From positions 186,001 to 250,000 of the forward strand of contig NZ_VLPL01000003.1 of NCBI RefSeq assembly GCF_007558725.1: a stretch of DNA of 64,000 bases. Direction: 5' to 3'. The number at the start of each line of letters is the position of its first letter. Position 1 is the first letter of the stretch. The translations under genes and the position numbers were made by a program. This DNA is from Fluviicola chungangensis (lineage in GTDB: Bacteria > Bacteroidota > Bacteroidia > Flavobacteriales_D > Crocinitomicaceae). A model generated the notes under the pieces. That model did no database searches. It was not told where the DNA came from and worked only from the letters and a program-made list of their open reading frames with translations. Positions 17,163-26,945 of this stretch are shown in pieces.

Positions 17163-18686
17163 TTAATTTAAAGCGACCAGTGTTTTTCCTTCCATTTCCA
17201 GTGGCGCCGCTATACGCATACGATCCAAAATGGTTGGAGCTACATCCGCAAGGATCCCGGAGTTCAAATGAATACCTTCTTTCTTGGTTACAAGGATTAC
17301 TGGTACCGGATTCAGCGAATGAGCCGTATTTGGTGATCCGTCGGCATTAAAAGCAACGTCTGCATTACCATGGTCCGCAATGATTACCAGTTCGTAATTT
17401 AATTTAGTGCACAGGTCTACAATCTCTCCCAGGCATTTATCGACTGTTTCCACCGCTTTTACGATGGCTTCATAGACACCTGTGTGACCAACCATATCCG
17501 GGTTTGCAAAATTCAAACAGAAAAAGTCCGGTTCGTCCGTCTTTAATTTTTCGAGAATCCGTTCTTTTACTTCATGTGCGCTCATCTCAGGCTGCAGGTC
17601 ATAGGTAGCAACCTTTGGAGACTTCACCAGGATCCGGGATTCACCTTTAAATTCTTTCTCTCTACCGCCGTTAAAGAAAAAAGTAACATGCGGATATTTC
17701 TCCGTTTCAGCAATGCGGACTTGAGTCCGGTCCATTTTACTGAGAATTTCTCCCAATGTATTGTGCAGATTTTCTTTCTCGAAAATGACATGTACGTTTT
17801 TAAACTTGGCGTCATATCGTGTCAATGTATAATAATCAATACGCAACGGTTTCATTCCGTATTCCGGAAAAGCCTGTTGGGTCAACACTTGACTGATTTC
17901 CCGCGGGCGATCTGTTCTGAAATTGAAACAAATAACAGTATCTCCATCCTGGATCAAGCCATCACCGGAGCTGGTGACTAAAGGTTTAATGAATTCGTCT
18001 GTGATATCTTCTTCGTAGCTTGCTTCTATTGCCTTTGCGGCATTGGAAAACGGTGTCCCGATTCCTTTTACCATTGCATCATAAGCTACCTGGATGCGTT
18101 CCCATCGGTTGTCGCGGTCCATTGCATAATACCTCCCAACGATGGATGCAATTTTGCCGGTAGATTGCTTCATATGTTCTTCCAGCTTTTGAATAAAACC
18201 CAGGCCGCTTTTCGGGTCGCAATCCCTGCCATCGGTGAATACATGGACCCATACATGGGTTAATTTATAGCTTTTGGCCATGTCCAACAAGGCATGTAAA
18301 TGCTCTTGGGAACTATGTACACCACCATTCGAAACGAGCCCGATGAAATGAACCTTTGCTCCGTTCTTTTTTGCTTTTTCAAAACAATTCATCAGTGTCG
18401 GGTTATTGAAAAACTGGCCGTCGCGAATGGATTTATTGATGCGGGTTAGTTCCTGGTAAACAATCCGTCCGGCGCCAATATTTAAATGGCCCACTTCGGA
18501 ATTCCCCATTTGTCCGTCGGGTAATCCCACAGCTTCGCCACTGGCGGTTAAAGTACTGTGCGGATATTTTTCCAGTAAGGAATCCATAACCGGAGTGTTT
18601 GCGTTAAAAATAGCATCCGCTTTTGATTGGTCGCCAATTCCCCAACCATCCAAAATTATTAAACCAACTTTTTGATTATCCATCAT
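17163..18686 (-). CDS. gpmI: 2,3-bisphosphoglycerate-independent phosphoglycerate mutase
   Basis: The 507-residue glycolytic enzyme interconverts 3- and 2-phosphoglycerate in the cytoplasm, using two Mn ions and a phosphoserine. It belongs to the alkaline-phosphatase superfamily. Residues near the start read LIILDGWGIGDQSKADAI, and the serine loop is MGNSEVGHLNIGAGR. The conserved HVFTDGRDCDP, GRYYAMDRDNRWER and IADHGNADVAF metal motifs are all present. Two adjacent ATG codons (18686 and 18683) lie inside the last codons of the histidine kinase, so translation is probably coupled. As the last gene of the PurF-like, kinase, gpmI set, it ends convergently with the adhesin at 14870. Confidence 0.97.
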   Translation of the reverse strand: MMDNQKVGLIILDGWGIGDQSKADAIFNANTPVMDSLLEKYPHSTLTASGEAVGLPDGQMGNSEVGHLNIGAGRIVYQELTRINKSIRDGQFFNNPTLMNCFEKAKKNGAKVHFIGLVSNGGVHSSQEHLHALLDMAKSYKLTHVWVHVFTDGRDCDPKSGLGFIQKLEEHMKQSTGKIASIVGRYYAMDRDNRWERIQVAYDAMVKGIGTPFSNAAKAIEASYEEDITDEFIKPLVTSSGDGLIQDGDTVICFNFRTDRPREISQVLTQQAFPEYGMKPLRIDYYTLTRYDAKFKNVHVIFEKENLHNTLGEILSKMDRTQVRIAETEKYPHVTFFFNGGREKEFKGESRILVKSPKVATYDLQPEMSAHEVKERILEKLKTDEPDFFCLNFANPDMVGHTGVYEAIVKAVETVDKCLGEIVDLCTKLNYELVIIADHGNADVAFNADGSPNTAHSLNPVPVILVTKKEGIHLNSGILADVAPTILDRMRIAAPLEMEGKTLVALN

Positions 18687-19581
18687 AAGGCATTTGTATT
18701 TGGAAACATGCGCCCGGTCCGTCTGCTTTTGTTAGCCGGAGATTTCCTCCTAAAGTCCGGGCGCATTCTTTTGCAATAAATAAGCCGAGTCCCGTTCCTT
18801 TAGTCGTGCGCGTTTCCTCATTTTCTAAACGATTGAATTTTTTAAATAAAAGATCTTGCTGCTCCAAAGGAATTCCTTTTCCATAATCCCTTATTTCAAT
18901 GGTCACAGATTGCTCATTCTCTTTGTAAACAGTTAGGTCAAGTCCTTTTTCGGTATATCCGTATTTGAATCCGTTTTCAATGAGGTTATTCAAAATATGG
19001 GTAAAAATGAGTGGGTCTGTTTCCAATTGAATGTCCTCGAAGTCATTCATATGAATTGAAATATTGAATCGTTTCTCCTGGATAGCAATTAAATGACGCA
19101 GGAAATCTTTCAGGGAAATAGAGGTCATTAAACGAGGCATGGCCTGTTGTTCGAGCCTGGAAGCAGTCAGGATCTGCTCTACCAGTGTTTCCAGTCTGCT
19201 TGATTCGTCCAGTGCTTTTTGGATCAATTCACTTTGCTTCTCCTCACTTAATTTGTGTTTTTGAATGGTTTGAAGGTACAGTTTGGTCGCCGCAAGAGGC
19301 GTTTTCAGTTCGTGCGTAACGGACAACATGAAATTGTTCTGTTGACGTGCTATTTGAATTTCTTTCTTGATGGAACGTTTGATTTTCCAAAGTCCGAAAA
19401 GTAATAATACCAGGAAGACAGAGCCTTCTCCGATGATCATTACGATGCGTTTGGTAATGGTTTGGTCCGTGTGATGTGAAGCACGGGTTAGATCAATAAG
19501 GTGATAGCCCCACCAAAGGAATTGAATCAGTACATAAGCACCCAACAAGTATACAAAAACAGTTGTGGGTTTTTTAAGCAT
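18676..19581 (-). CDS. Sensor histidine kinase with two membrane helices
   Basis: The protein has 301 residues. Two hydrophobic helices (about 8-28 and 46-67) bracket a very short external loop, leaving little room for a periplasmic sensor domain. The HisKA helix carries the phosphorylated His90 in SVTHELKTPLAATK. The ATPase domain shows the N box (NNLIENGFKYG), the G1 box (IEIRDYGKGIP), the F box (LFKKFNRLE) and the G2 box (GTGLGLFIAKECA). It is thus a complete class I kinase core. No response regulator lies next to it, so it is an orphan in this window and its partner is unknown. It begins five bases after the PurF-like stop and overlaps gpmI, which points to a shared operon. Confidence 0.92.
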   Translation of the reverse strand: MLKKPTTVFVYLLGAYVLIQFLWWGYHLIDLTRASHHTDQTITKRIVMIIGEGSVFLVLLLFGLWKIKRSIKKEIQIARQQNNFMLSVTHELKTPLAATKLYLQTIQKHKLSEEKQSELIQKALDESSRLETLVEQILTASRLEQQAMPRLMTSISLKDFLRHLIAIQEKRFNISIHMNDFEDIQLETDPLIFTHILNNLIENGFKYGYTEKGLDLTVYKENEQSVTIEIRDYGKGIPLEQQDLLFKKFNRLENEETRTTKGTGLGLFIAKECARTLGGNLRLTKADGPGACFQIQMPYDG

Positions 19582-19586
19582 TTTTC

Positions 19587-21488
19587 TTAATAAGCTCGTT
19601 CGTTTTTGCCTTCAATATAATTAATAAAAGCTTTATTTACGACTTTATTTCCTCCCGGTGTCGGGTAATTTCCGGTAAAATACCAGTCTCCTGTATTTCC
19701 GGGACAAGCCTTATGTAAATCTTCTACTGTTTGATAAACGATATTGACTTCTGCTTTGATATTTTCCGGGGTCAGCATTTTTGCAATCTGGGCAGAAATT
19801 TCTTCGGCTGTAAACGGGGCGTAAATTTCTTTTACATAATTGACAATTTGCTCCTTCGGAAGTTTCTCTTGTTCTTTTGATTTGCGGTAACATTCATCAA
19901 TGATGTGTTTCCGGCCACTTTCTTTTAACAAGGTAATTGCAGCATCAAAAGCAATAAAATCGCCCATTTTAGCCATGTCGATTCCATAACAATCCGGATA
20001 ACGGATTTGAGGAGCTGATGAAACAACCAGGATGCGTTTCGGCTCCAAACGGTCCAGAATACGTAAAATAGATTGTTTCAAGGTTGTTCCTCTGACAATG
20101 CTGTCATCAATCACAACTAAATTGTCTTTCCCGCGAACAACAGATCCGTAGGTAATATCGTAAACCTGTGCTACCATGTCATCGCGTGCGTCATCTTGTG
20201 TAATAAACGTACGTGCTTTGGCATCTTTAATAGCGATTTTTTCAATACGCGCTCTGCGGTTGAGGATTTCCTTCAGTTGTTCCGGGCTGGGTTTCCCGTC
20301 AATTGCCAGTAACTGTTCGTATTTTTGTTCGTTCAGATAATCTTCCAATCCTTTGATCATTCCATAGAAACTTCCTTCTGCAGTATTCGGAATAAAGGAG
20401 AAAACAGAATTATCCAAATCGTAGCCGATAGTTTTCAATACATTCGGAACAACATTACGTCCCAGGTTTTTGCGTTCCTGGTAAATATCGTAGTCATTTC
20501 CGCGAGAGAAATAAATGCGTTCAAAGGAACATTTTGCAGGAGCTTTCGGAGCGTTGATCTCCACTTCTGAAACCGTGCCGTTCTTTTTAATGATCAAAGC
20601 GTGTCCAGGAGTTAATTCCTTGATCTGGTCGTATTTTAGATTAAATGCCGTTTGGATCACCGGTCGTTCGGATGCGACAACACACACTTCTTCATCTTCA
20701 AAATAAAATGCCGGTCTGATTCCGTTCGGATCTCTCAATACGAAAGCATCTCCGTGACCAAATAAGCCTGCCATGGCGTATCCACCGTCCCAAACTTCCG
20801 AAGATTGCTTCAAAATTTGGGGAATATCGATGTTTTCAGCAACTTTTTGGTAAATGTCGTGGCTGTTGTAGCCAAGGGATTGGTATTTTTGAACCAACTC
20901 GTCGTTGGCGACATCCAGAAAATGCCCGATTTTTTCCAAAACCGTTACAGTATCCGACTTTTCTTTCGGGTGCTGACCAATTTCCAGTAGTACATCGAAT
21001 AATTCGTCGACGTTGGTCAGGTTAAAATTCCCTGCAACAACGAGGTTTCTGGTGATCCAGTTGTTTTGTCTTAAGAACGGATGACAACTCTCTATTGAAT
21101 TCCTACCGAAGGTTCCGTATCTCAAATGGCCCAGGAACAACTCTCCTGTAAATCCGGCATTTTTCTTTAAATAATGAACATCTTTGAGCAATTCCGGGTT
21201 TTCTTCCCCGATTTCGTAAAAACGCTTATTGATATGATCGAAAATGTCCTGGATTGGTTTCGGATCGATGCTTCTGTAACGTGAAATGTAACGTTCTCCG
21301 GGTTCCATGTCTAATTTAATGTTTGCGACACCGGCACCGTCTTGTCCGCGGTTGTGTTGCTTTTCCATTAAAAGATGAAGCTTGTTTAAACCATAAAAAG
21401 CCGTTCCGTATTTATCAACATAGTACTGTAATGGCTTTTTTAATCGAATGAGTGCGATTCCGCATTCATGTTTAATTGCATCGCTCAT
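19587..21488 (-). CDS. PurF-like amidophosphoribosyltransferase paralog
   Basis: The 633-residue protein has a class II glutamine amidotransferase domain followed by a phosphoribosyltransferase domain, as in PurF, which makes phosphoribosylamine in the first committed step of purine synthesis. I start it at the third in-frame candidate (MSDAIKHECGIALIRL); ATG 21494 and TTG 21497 lie just upstream. The would-be N-terminal nucleophile is Cys9, so it must be exposed by propeptide cleavage or the glutaminase is not active. Supporting motifs are KQHNRGQDGAG, HLRYGTFG and RDPNGIRPAF, and the PRPP loop is VVIDDSIVRGTTL. At more than 630 residues it is longer than classical PurF (about 500) because of a C-terminal extension. 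It may be a second, Bacteroidota-specific paralog rather than PurF itself. Confidence 0.85.
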   Translation of the reverse strand: MSDAIKHECGIALIRLKKPLQYYVDKYGTAFYGLNKLHLLMEKQHNRGQDGAGVANIKLDMEPGERYISRYRSIDPKPIQDIFDHINKRFYEIGEENPELLKDVHYLKKNAGFTGELFLGHLRYGTFGRNSIESCHPFLRQNNWITRNLVVAGNFNLTNVDELFDVLLEIGQHPKEKSDTVTVLEKIGHFLDVANDELVQKYQSLGYNSHDIYQKVAENIDIPQILKQSSEVWDGGYAMAGLFGHGDAFVLRDPNGIRPAFYFEDEEVCVVASERPVIQTAFNLKYDQIKELTPGHALIIKKNGTVSEVEINAPKAPAKCSFERIYFSRGNDYDIYQERKNLGRNVVPNVLKTIGYDLDNSVFSFIPNTAEGSFYGMIKGLEDYLNEQKYEQLLAIDGKPSPEQLKEILNRRARIEKIAIKDAKARTFITQDDARDDMVAQVYDITYGSVVRGKDNLVVIDDSIVRGTTLKQSILRILDRLEPKRILVVSSAPQIRYPDCYGIDMAKMGDFIAFDAAITLLKESGRKHIIDECYRKSKEQEKLPKEQIVNYVKEIYAPFTAEEISAQIAKMLTPENIKAEVNIVYQTVEDLHKACPGNTGDWYFTGNYPTPGGNKVVNKAFINYIEGKNERAY

Positions 21489-21508
21489 GGGCATCAAAAA
21501 TCTTGGTG

Positions 21509-21516
21509 CAAAGTTA
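21509..21516 (-). promoter_or_regulatory. Promoter -7 element of the PurF-like operon
   Basis: The minus-strand sequence is TAACTTTG, an exact consensus match, 14-20 bases before the candidate ATG codons. Confidence 0.6.
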
Positions 21517-21642
21517 CGGATTCTAAATCGATTCAGGGGAGAAATCTTTTATCAAAAAACAACTTTTTATTGAATTCATAGTCTAGTAAATACAGGTAAA
21601 TAAATAACATTCTTTGTGTTTTTTTATTTTGAATAGTATTTG

Positions 21643-21650
21643 TAAATTCG
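21643..21650 (+). promoter_or_regulatory. Promoter -7-like element of the 21655 adhesin gene
   Basis: TAAATTCG (7/8) stands four bases (tttg) before the ATG at 21655, the same spacing as at glyS. Confidence 0.45.
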
Positions 21651-21654
21651 TTTG

Positions 21655-24600
21655 ATGTTCTGGCGTGTTTTTTTTACGGTAATATGCTTATATTCAGTTG
21701 CTTTTGGGCAGACCGAAAAAGTATTGTTACATCCGAACGAAGGACAATGGGATCCGAAGATCCATTTTGTCGTAGATATGCATCGGGGATCGGTGCTCAT
21801 AAACGAAACCGGGTTTGCGTATTTTCTGCACGATGCGATGGACCACAATCACGAATCGAAAGAAAGCGAATCGATAGAAAACAAAAAAATTCATTGTCAG
21901 GTTCTGAAATCCCAATTCTTGAATACTTCCTGGAAAGGTGTCAAAACAAAAGGAAAAGCAAGCCGGGCATACCGAAACTATTACCAGGGAAGTGATCAAA
22001 GTAAGTGGAGATCAAAGGTATTTAGCACGGATAAAGTGGTTTATGATGAAGTATATCCGGGAATTGATTTGATTATTGAAGGTCAGACAGATTTTCTGAA
22101 ATATTCTTTTGTACTTGCTCCCGGAGCGGATGTAAAACAGATCGTAACACAGGTTTCGGGAAGTGAAGAAGTATTTTTGAGGGAAGGAGATTTGGTTACC
22201 CGAACCGATTTCGGCGAACTGATCGAGAAAGAACCGGTTGCCTGGAATATTCATAACGGAAAAAAGACCAAAGTGCCTGTTTCTTTTAAATTGGAAAATG
22301 GGTTGGTTACCTATGAATTCCCCAAAGGGTTTTCAGAAACAGATACATTAATTATTGATCCGGATATTGTTTTCTCTTCCTTTACCGGTTCCACCATGGA
22401 TAATTGGGGAATGACAGCCACACCGGATCAGGACGGAAATCTCTACGCGGGAGGAATCGTATTTTCCGGCCCGGGAGCTTATCCTACTATTACCGGATCA
22501 TATGATCTAAGTTTTAACGGGGGGAATTCATATCCTTACGGAACAGGAACCTTACCGGGTTTTGATGTGGCGATTTCCAAGTTCAATTCTATTGGAACCA
22601 ACTTGATTTATTCGACCTATCTGGGAGGTTCAGGAAATGAATCCGTTCATAGTTTGGTGACTGATGAACAAGGACATTTGTATGTGCTTGGCGTGACGAG
22701 TTCTCCGAATTTTCCAACGATTGCAGGATGTATCGATCAAAGTTTTAATGGGGGATCAACGATTATTACCAATGAATTGGGTTTTCAGGGTGCGGACATT
22801 TACGTCTGTCATTTTGATGCAGCCGGTGCGAATTTGGTTGGTTCCACTTATTTAGGGGGAAGCGGAACGGACGGGATCAATTCCGGAAGTTTGTATTTCA
22901 ATTACGGGGACCCGTTCAGAGGAGAAATTGTAGTGAATTCCGGACAGGTTTATGTGGCCAGTTCCACTTCATCTTCGGATTTTCCTTTGGCAAGTGCATT
23001 TCAAAACACATTAAGTGGTGCACAAGATGCGGTGGTTATCAAAATGAACTCGGGGTTAACGAACTTACTTTGGTCCACTTATGTGGGTGGTTCAGGATAC
23101 GATTCAGGAAATGGAATCCAGATTTCAAGTACCGGTGAAGTATTTGTTGCCGGAGGAACAACCTCTTCGAACATGCCATTCACAACCGGAAACGACCTCA
23201 CGTATAATGGAGGAATTGCCGATGCCTATGTGATGCATTTATCCGGTGCTACCGGATCTGTTCTTTCGGGAACTTATATCGGGACCAGTGAATACGACCA
23301 GGCATTTTTTGTACAATTGGATTTGGATGACAATGTCTACATATATGCCCAATCGGAAGGTTCGATTGCGATTTCTCCCGGAAAATATGGCATAGGAAAT
23401 TCGGGTCAGTTCGTAGCTAAATTTTCTCCTGACTTAGCGGCTTTGACCTGGACAACACCAATTGGTTCGGGATCAGGACACATTGAAATTTCACCGACTG
23501 CATTCCTGGTTTCGAACTGTGGGGAAATCTATTTAGCAGGTTGGGGAGGAAATGTGAACGTAAACAATTCTCCCGGAGCCATCCACAGTAGTTCTAACGG
23601 CTTACCTGTTACTCCGGATGCGTTCCAACCGAATACCAACGGAAATAATTTCTGGTTAGCTGTTTTAGAAGAAGATGCAACAGCACTCAATTACGCGACA
23701 TTCATCGGGGGAACGACCAGTTCGTATAACCACGTAGATGGTGGAACCAGTCGCTTTGATAAGAACGGAAATATTTATCATGCGGTTTGCGGTGCTTGTG
23801 GTGGCGTAAACAATGGTTTTTCTACAACAGATGAAGCTTGGTCGACGCAGAATCCGAGCCCGAACTGTAATCTCGCAGCATTCAAGTTTGAATTGAGTTC
23901 AATTGAAGCAGTGGTTGCAGCACCTGATCCCTTGGTTTGTTTACCTGACCCTGTCGTATTTAATAACAACAGTGCGAATGGAAACGAATTCGAATGGCAT
24001 TTCGGCGACGGACAATCTTCCACATTGGTCAATCCATCTCACGTTTATGGCGGACCGGGACAATATACCGTTACTCTGATTGTGCGTGACACGACGCAAT
24101 GCTATACACCGGATACCGTTCAGTTCGTTGTTAATATAGGGGATTTTAATGGCGGAATTGTGAATCCTACTGCGCAAACCTGTGCCAATGTTCCAGTACA
24201 AATGGAAGCTTACGGGGGGACCGTTTATCATTGGTTCCCACCTCAATATTTCAGCAATCCGAATATTTCGGACCCGATGGTAACAACTGCTCAGAACATT
24301 TCAATTTATTGCATTATTTCGGATAGCTGCGGGATTGATACGGTATACGCCCAGGTAAATGTACTAAATGGAGCACTCGATGTTTCCAATGACACGGCCA
24401 TTTGTATAGGTAATTCGGTCAATTTGTTTGCGTCCGGCGTGACACAGATTTCCTGGAGTCCGGCAACCTACCTGGATAATCCTTCGAGTTTGACTCCTGT
24501 TTCAACTCCGTTGCAATCCATTACTTATACGGCAACCGGTACGACTTCCGATGGTTGTCAATTATCTGCTACTGTTCATATTCATGTGGATACAACCATG

Positions 24601-25557
24601 CCACAACCAGTCATACCTGATTCACTGTTCTATTGTATTGGAGCTTCCGGCGTCGTCACGGTTTCCGGCGCAACTTCTTACAATTGGTCGCCGCAAATGA
24701 ATATTACACCGGTTAGTGGTGCTCAGGTAACAATCAGTGCACAAACCAATCAATATTACTACTGTGATTTTTCCAATGCATGCGGAACGGTCAGAGACAG
24801 CATTTTTGTGGATATTAATATCCCGAATATCCAGGCAGGAAATGACACCACAATTTGTCCGGGAGAAATAACTCCTGTTCATGCTTCGGGTGGAGTTTCT
24901 TATTCCTGGTCACCAAGTCCGTATGGATTTTTGCAATCAGATGGTTCATTGGTGCAAGTGAAACCCACTGTTTCAACCACTTACATAGTGGTAGGGACGG
25001 ACCAATACGGTTGTTCGGATACGGCTTCAGTCAGGGTTCATTTATTCCCTTCACCTTTTGTTCAGACAAACCCGGATGTGTATGCTGTTTTTGGAGAGAC
25101 CGTTCAGTTGAATGCAACATCCAATACCGCCATTAATTATGTTTGGAGCCCGGCAGAATATTTATCCTGTAATGTGTGCCAGAATCCCGTTACACAACCG
25201 GATAAACCAATGGTTTTCACGGTCACAATCTACGATATCAACGGTTGTTCTGCTTCAGATAAAGTACGTATTTATTACGATGCGATCATTTACGTTCCGA
25301 ATACGTTTACACCGAACCAAAACGGAACAAATGAAACCTTTTTTGCTCTTGGGGTAAATATTCGTGATTTTAAACTGGAGATCTTTAACCGTTGGGGAGA
25401 ATTGATCTACACAGGAGATGCTTTATCTCAAATGTGGGATGGAACTTATGCAGGCTTGCCTTCACCGGATGGTGTGTATACCTGGAAAATCGAATATGGT
25501 GAAATGCTTTCGGATGAAAGGCATCAGATCGTGGGGCATGTTAATTTGCTCCGCTAG
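21655..25557 (+). CDS. Large SBBP/PKD adhesin with gliding-type C-terminal domain
   Basis: The protein has about 1300 residues and a signal peptide (FWRVFFTVICLYSVAFGQ). The N-terminal 220 residues match the DUF7948-type module (HPNEGQWDPKIHFVVDMH, YPGIDLIIEGQ). They are followed by repeated SBBP-like beta-propeller units with the recurring STYLGGSGNESVHSL / STYVGGSGYDSGNGI pattern (about 300-660). A PKD domain (EFEWHFGDGQSSTLVNPSHV, shown here as EWHFGDGQSS) lies near 780-840, and several Ig-like units with YxWSP follow (about 900-1200). The last 85 residues are a CHU_C domain (VPNTFTPNQNGTNETF, NRWGELIYTG). It should be exported by T9SS to the surface, possibly for adhesion or gliding (inference). 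Its 3' end overlaps the convergent membrane-protein gene by 17 bases. Confidence 0.88.
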   Translation: MFWRVFFTVICLYSVAFGQTEKVLLHPNEGQWDPKIHFVVDMHRGSVLINETGFAYFLHDAMDHNHESKESESIENKKIHCQVLKSQFLNTSWKGVKTKGKASRAYRNYYQGSDQSKWRSKVFSTDKVVYDEVYPGIDLIIEGQTDFLKYSFVLAPGADVKQIVTQVSGSEEVFLREGDLVTRTDFGELIEKEPVAWNIHNGKKTKVPVSFKLENGLVTYEFPKGFSETDTLIIDPDIVFSSFTGSTMDNWGMTATPDQDGNLYAGGIVFSGPGAYPTITGSYDLSFNGGNSYPYGTGTLPGFDVAISKFNSIGTNLIYSTYLGGSGNESVHSLVTDEQGHLYVLGVTSSPNFPTIAGCIDQSFNGGSTIITNELGFQGADIYVCHFDAAGANLVGSTYLGGSGTDGINSGSLYFNYGDPFRGEIVVNSGQVYVASSTSSSDFPLASAFQNTLSGAQDAVVIKMNSGLTNLLWSTYVGGSGYDSGNGIQISSTGEVFVAGGTTSSNMPFTTGNDLTYNGGIADAYVMHLSGATGSVLSGTYIGTSEYDQAFFVQLDLDDNVYIYAQSEGSIAISPGKYGIGNSGQFVAKFSPDLAALTWTTPIGSGSGHIEISPTAFLVSNCGEIYLAGWGGNVNVNNSPGAIHSSSNGLPVTPDAFQPNTNGNNFWLAVLEEDATALNYATFIGGTTSSYNHVDGGTSRFDKNGNIYHAVCGACGGVNNGFSTTDEAWSTQNPSPNCNLAAFKFELSSIEAVVAAPDPLVCLPDPVVFNNNSANGNEFEWHFGDGQSSTLVNPSHVYGGPGQYTVTLIVRDTTQCYTPDTVQFVVNIGDFNGGIVNPTAQTCANVPVQMEAYGGTVYHWFPPQYFSNPNISDPMVTTAQNISIYCIISDSCGIDTVYAQVNVLNGALDVSNDTAICIGNSVNLFASGVTQISWSPATYLDNPSSLTPVSTPLQSITYTATGTTSDGCQLSATVHIHVDTTMPQPVIPDSLFYCIGASGVVTVSGATSYNWSPQMNITPVSGAQVTISAQTNQYYYCDFSNACGTVRDSIFVDINIPNIQAGNDTTICPGEITPVHASGGVSYSWSPSPYGFLQSDGSLVQVKPTVSTTYIVVGTDQYGCSDTASVRVHLFPSPFVQTNPDVYAVFGETVQLNATSNTAINYVWSPAEYLSCNVCQNPVTQPDKPMVFTVTIYDINGCSASDKVRIYYDAIIYVPNTFTPNQNGTNETFFALGVNIRDFKLEIFNRWGELIYTGDALSQMWDGTYAGLPSPDGVYTWKIEYGEMLSDERHQIVGHVNLLR

Positions 25558-26944
25558 GCTTTCGTTTGTATAGCGTCAAACCGCTTTCCTGAATATGAGA
25601 AGCATCCAAAACGATGTACTGATCATTTATGGAATCTCTGATCAGATCATTAATCATGGTATCATCAACGATTAAATATTCGGATTGATAGTTAATTGCA
25701 TCTCTGAAAAGTTGTTGAATCGGAACATCGTATTCCAAGCGGTAATAATTGATCACAGGTTCATAGATCCAGGTGCATTGCGCTATATGAATTGATTTGT
25801 CTTCGACATCTCCTTTTATCAGTAACATGGCCTCTTTTATATCTTGATCTTCCCGCCAGGTCATGGTTTTTTTGAAGTTGTAAAAAGGGATATTTACTCC
25901 TATAAAAGAAACAGAACTTACTATAATAAGACCGTGAAACACTTTTAGTTTCAATGGTTCGATATTCAAAAGGAAAGTAAGCAGAAAAATGGGATAAAGA
26001 TATAATAACGAACGGTTGATCGGATAAAGCGCATCAAACAGCAGGTTTTCCAGTGCAAGTGCACTAAAGATACCCACTGTGATTATGAAGGAAAATGATC
26101 CCGGGGTGAATACGGATCTTTTTCGAAGGGCCAATAAACCGGCAAGTAACAGGAATACATAAAAGAGATACCTTAAAATATGCAGGTTTTCAAATCCGTT
26201 AATTGCATAAAAACTGGAAGCGATCAGGCTATCGATGCTGGAGTTTAAATTCCCGGTACCGAAGTACAATTCATCCTGTGTCTTTAGAAAAAACAAGCGA
26301 TCCAAGGAAAAATAGATAGTGACTCCACTGAAAATAATGAAAACCGTAAAGACGAATATCCACTTTTTAGGTTTAAATACCAGAAGACTTAAGAGCATTA
26401 AAGTCTGGGCAATCAAAAAATAGTTCAGTGTGTTTAGGTTCGCGCTTAAGGCTAAAATGGAGAAGCCGGTTCCAAGGAAATAATGAATCGCTTTGGAATT
26501 CTTTTTTAGGTCAACAATTCTAAAGACATAGAATAGGGAAGCTGTTACGCAGGCAATTGAAAGACCATAACCCCGGCACAAGGAAAAGAAATCCAGGATG
26601 AACGGGTTTCCGCAAAGAAATAACAGCAAAGCAATTTGTGTTGCTGAGGTACTTAGAAAGTTCTTTGAAATGCGGAATAAGAAGAACCAAAATAGTGCAA
26701 ATGAAAGGATGTTCGGAAGCCGAAGAGCAAATTCTTTCGCTCCGAATAAAGCCGTACTCCATGAACTCAATTGCGTATTCAGCCAATGGTGATTGGCGGT
26801 TCCTTTTAAAATCTCATCTCCCTGGATAATTTTATAGGTCAATGCCTCATCGTGTGTGATCCCGACAGAAAATCCGCGGATAAGAACATAGCTGCATGCG
26901 ATAAGAAAACCGAGGTAGTAGATTATCTGAGTGCTGCGATTCAT
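25541..26944 (-). CDS. Polytopic membrane protein, GT-C glycosyltransferase-like
   Basis: The protein has about 467 residues when started at ATG 26944, one base after the mtaB stop (TAG-A-ATG). A GTG at 26959 would overlap mtaB. There are roughly ten hydrophobic helices across the first 370 residues and a short soluble C-terminus. The first loop carries an acidic pair in GITHDEALTY, and ALRLPNILSF follows, a pattern common to ArnT/PMT-type lipid-dependent glycosyltransferases. That family link is moderate and the substrate is unknown. Coupling with mtaB is positional only. The 3' end runs 17 bases into the convergent adhesin gene. Confidence 0.7.
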   Translation of the reverse strand: MNRSTQIIYYLGFLIACSYVLIRGFSVGITHDEALTYKIIQGDEILKGTANHHWLNTQLSSWSTALFGAKEFALRLPNILSFALFWFFLFRISKNFLSTSATQIALLLFLCGNPFILDFFSLCRGYGLSIACVTASLFYVFRIVDLKKNSKAIHYFLGTGFSILALSANLNTLNYFLIAQTLMLLSLLVFKPKKWIFVFTVFIIFSGVTIYFSLDRLFFLKTQDELYFGTGNLNSSIDSLIASSFYAINGFENLHILRYLFYVFLLLAGLLALRKRSVFTPGSFSFIITVGIFSALALENLLFDALYPINRSLLYLYPIFLLTFLLNIEPLKLKVFHGLIIVSSVSFIGVNIPFYNFKKTMTWREDQDIKEAMLLIKGDVEDKSIHIAQCTWIYEPVINYYRLEYDVPIQQLFRDAINYQSEYLIVDDTMINDLIRDSINDQYIVLDASHIQESGLTLYKRKPSGAN

Positions 26945-26945
26945 T

